Part shown: positions 62,450-64,000 of the stretch, one piece after another
Position numbering within the stretch: the first letter of the stretch is position 1
How the letters are laid out: the number at the start of each line of letters is the position of its first letter
From: Cryoendolithus antarcticus
Taxonomy: Eukaryota; Ascomycota; Dothideomycetes; Cladosporiales; Cladosporiaceae
Assembly: GCA_002077065.1 (NCBI GenBank)
Contig: NAJO01000028.1
Span: 248,001-312,000, forward strand
DNA length: 64,000 nucleotides
Direction of reading: 5' to 3'
Translations under genes and position numbers: made by a program
The notes under the pieces: model-generated
Databases searched by the model: none
What the model was told of the DNA's origin: nothing
What the model saw: only the letters and a program-made list of their open reading frames with translations

Positions 62450-64000
62450 TCACTCTCCAGTGCCACCTGTGCCCACTGTGCGCAGCGTCTCCTCGCTATA
62501 CCGTACAGAGATCGCCGCAACGCTAGACACAGGTGTGTACCTTGTCACCAGACTCCCTGACGTGCTGCCCTCACTAGCCGTCACCAAGCTCGGACAGCCA
62601 TCTTCACTCTCACTCGCAGGTGCATACCGCGCGAACCCATTCGCCGTACCTCCACTTTCTGCTTCATCTGGAGTAGAAGCGTAATCAGGCAAGCTCTCAG
62701 ACGTATACGACGGCAATGTCGCCGTACTAGCCCTCGACCTCGCCTCAGGCAACGGCACCATCTGCGGCGGCGGATCCCACCTCGGCGCCCTCATAAGATC
62801 CCTCCGATCCTCACCAACACGCACAAGCCCCGCTACAATCTCATGCGCATGTCTCAATTCCCGAATCTCAGCCTCCATCACCTCGCCTTTCTCAGCTTGA
62901 TCCAGACTCTGCTCTAGAAACGCATCCTGTAAGATCAGCGCGCGTTTTTCCTCGTAGTCCTCAATCCTCGTTGGCTTTGTGGACTCTCCGCTGAAGTAGG
63001 ACAAGGTGGCGACTAAGCCGCTCCAGCGTTTCCGCATCGTAGCGCGACGCGCTGCTCGGCGGTAGGCGCGAGCGTTTCGCCGCTCTTCGCGGTCTGCGGC
63101 TCGCTCGACGCGGCGCCGCATGGACATGCATTTGCGGCGGATGTAGGTGCATAGGGTTGTGAGACCGATGAGGGCGGCGATTAGTTCGAGGACACGGACG
63201 AGCGTGCTTTGGGTTTGGGGCTTGAGTTGGTCGCGCCAATTGAAGGAGGCGTTCTGGGAGCTATCTTGGGTGATGATTACAGGGAGAGCGGCGGCTTGGA
63301 CTTTGTCGGATGCGTGCAACGGGTTGATGACGCCGTAGCTTGGGAGGCCAAATTTGGTGAAGTTGCGAGCGGTCTGAGGTGGCTTCTCAGACGCGTCTGG
63401 GAGAGTGGCGAGACGCTGCGTTTGTGCATTGACTTGCACATACTTGTGGAGTGACTGTGTTGACATGTCGAGCTTGTCGCACAGTCGCTCCGATACGACA
63501 CGGACGGCACACATGATGCCATCGCACTGCTCGAGGAGATGCTTCAAGGGCATCTTGGAGGTGTGCTGCTTGATGCGAGCTTTGACAGCCTTTTGCGCTG
63601 CCTCGAGTTCAGACTGCAGTTGCGATGCGTCTGCTTCCAAAAGCCGTAGCGTTTCGAGATCGCTCTCGATGTCGGACATTTCGTCTTCGGCCATGGAGGA
63701 CGTCATGTCTAGCGACTCGCGGCTGCGATCAAAAGATTTGGTCATACTTGCGAAGTCCATGCGAGCAGGATCCTGCATCAGCGACACATCGAGTAGGCGA
63801 GCGACCTGACCTTCAGACCACCGAATGCTGAACCCGCGAGGATGCGGCACTTCTACACCGTCGACAGAGTGGATGAGGATGTCGAAGGACGACTTGGACT
63901 CGAAGATTGACAAGTCGCTGTTGGCGTCCAATGGAATGCCGTGGCCAGTCACGTTGAGTGTCACCGCATGCAGATGACTGGCGTTGTCGATCGCGGCTAT
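62450..64000 (-). CDS. membrane protein of unknown function, N-terminus cut by window edge
   Basis: The frame is open from the right edge (base 64000) to the stop at 62450, giving 516 visible residues, and no start codon in good position is seen. The visible part has an acidic coiled-coil-like segment (SDIESDLETLRLLEADASQL-QSELEAAQKAVKAR). One clear hydrophobic segment follows (VLELIAALIGLTTLCTYI), directly followed by a very basic RRKCMSMRRRVERAADREER. The C-terminal half is Ser/Thr-rich, with LPSYTSESLPDYASTPDEAE, a pattern seen in fungal membrane proteins with cytoplasmic tails. The basic stretch after the hydrophobic segment puts the C-terminus in the cytoplasm. No family was recognised. 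The stop converges with BMS1, 174 bases apart. Confidence 0.7.
   Translation of the reverse strand: MAAIDNASHLHAVTLNVTGHGIPLDANSDLSIFESKSSFDILIHSVDGVEVPHPRGFSIRWSEGQVARLLDVSLMQDPARMDFASMTKSFDRSRESLDMTSSMAEDEMSDIESDLETLRLLEADASQLQSELEAAQKAVKARIKQHTSKMPLKHLLEQCDGIMCAVRVVSERLCDKLDMSTQSLHKYVQVNAQTQRLATLPDASEKPPQTARNFTKFGLPSYGVINPLHASDKVQAAALPVIITQDSSQNASFNWRDQLKPQTQSTLVRVLELIAALIGLTTLCTYIRRKCMSMRRRVERAADREERRNARAYRRAARRATMRKRWSGLVATLSYFSGESTKPTRIEDYEEKRALILQDAFLEQSLDQAEKGEVMEAEIRELRHAHEIVAGLVRVGEDRRDLMRAPRWDPPPQMVPLPEARSRASTATLPSYTSESLPDYASTPDEAESGGTANGFARYAPASESEDGCPSLVTASEGSTSGSLVTRYTPVSSVAAISVRYSEETLRTVGTGGTGE

Noticed and set aside
1..64000. CRISPR arrays, insertion sequences or a transposon with terminal repeats
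   Set aside because: No regularly spaced repeats, inverted termini or transposase-like proteins were seen, and the window is eukaryotic.

Overview
This window looks like nuclear DNA of a filamentous ascomycete (Pezizomycotina, most likely a Dothideomycete; the species cannot be fixed from sequence alone). Genes are dense, on both strands and not in operons. Introns are short (about 41-114 nt) with GT..AG ends and CTGAC/CTAAC-like branch sites. Characteristic fungal families are present: Zn2Cys6 factor, HSP9/HSP12, Vac1/Pep7, NCE102, a Pho85-type cyclin, EF-hand MscS channels and a UGT80-type sterol glucosyltransferase. Exon models were built by hand from splice sites and reading phase.

Left third (1-20 kb): the 3' end of an alpha/beta hydrolase, a CNL1-like BLOC-1 subunit, a small unknown gene that seems to carry a tRNA-Ser(GCT) gene in an intron, an NmrA-like reductase, an HSP9/12 stress protein and a Zn2Cys6 protein. 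Two gene-poor stretches follow or flank these (4.4-6.7 kb and 8.1-11.7 kb). Then comes a compact block: Pep7/Vac1 (endosomal tethering), Met8 (siroheme synthesis), a METTL16-type RNA methyltransferase, an alpha/beta hydrolase, an AIM24-family protein and a tRNA-Ala(AGC).

Middle (20-44 kb): a broken SDR, GET3 (tail-anchored protein insertion), RAD1/XPF nuclease, SRP receptor alpha, a PCL-like cyclin, a broken membrane protein, a 1257-residue sterol glucosyltransferase with a long C-terminal extension, an NCE102-like MARVEL protein, a frameshifted RtcA-type RNA cyclase, the exosome subunit RRP43 and a WBP11-like splicing protein.

Right third (44-64 kb): an MscS/EF-hand channel, a broken astacin-like metallopeptidase, ETF alpha, a broken unknown gene, an SDR, a glutamine synthetase-like enzyme, the ribosome biogenesis GTPase BMS1, and a membrane protein cut by the right edge.

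The most striking feature is a set of five accessory genes, each otherwise readable end to end but interrupted by one or two lesions: in-frame TGA (SDR), TAG and TGA (membrane protein), a frameshift (RtcA), TAG just before the zinc motif (astacin-like) and TAA (unknown gene). The housekeeping genes between them are intact. This could be recent loss of dispensable genes, or stops bypassed by readthrough or mRNA editing. The sequence alone does not decide.
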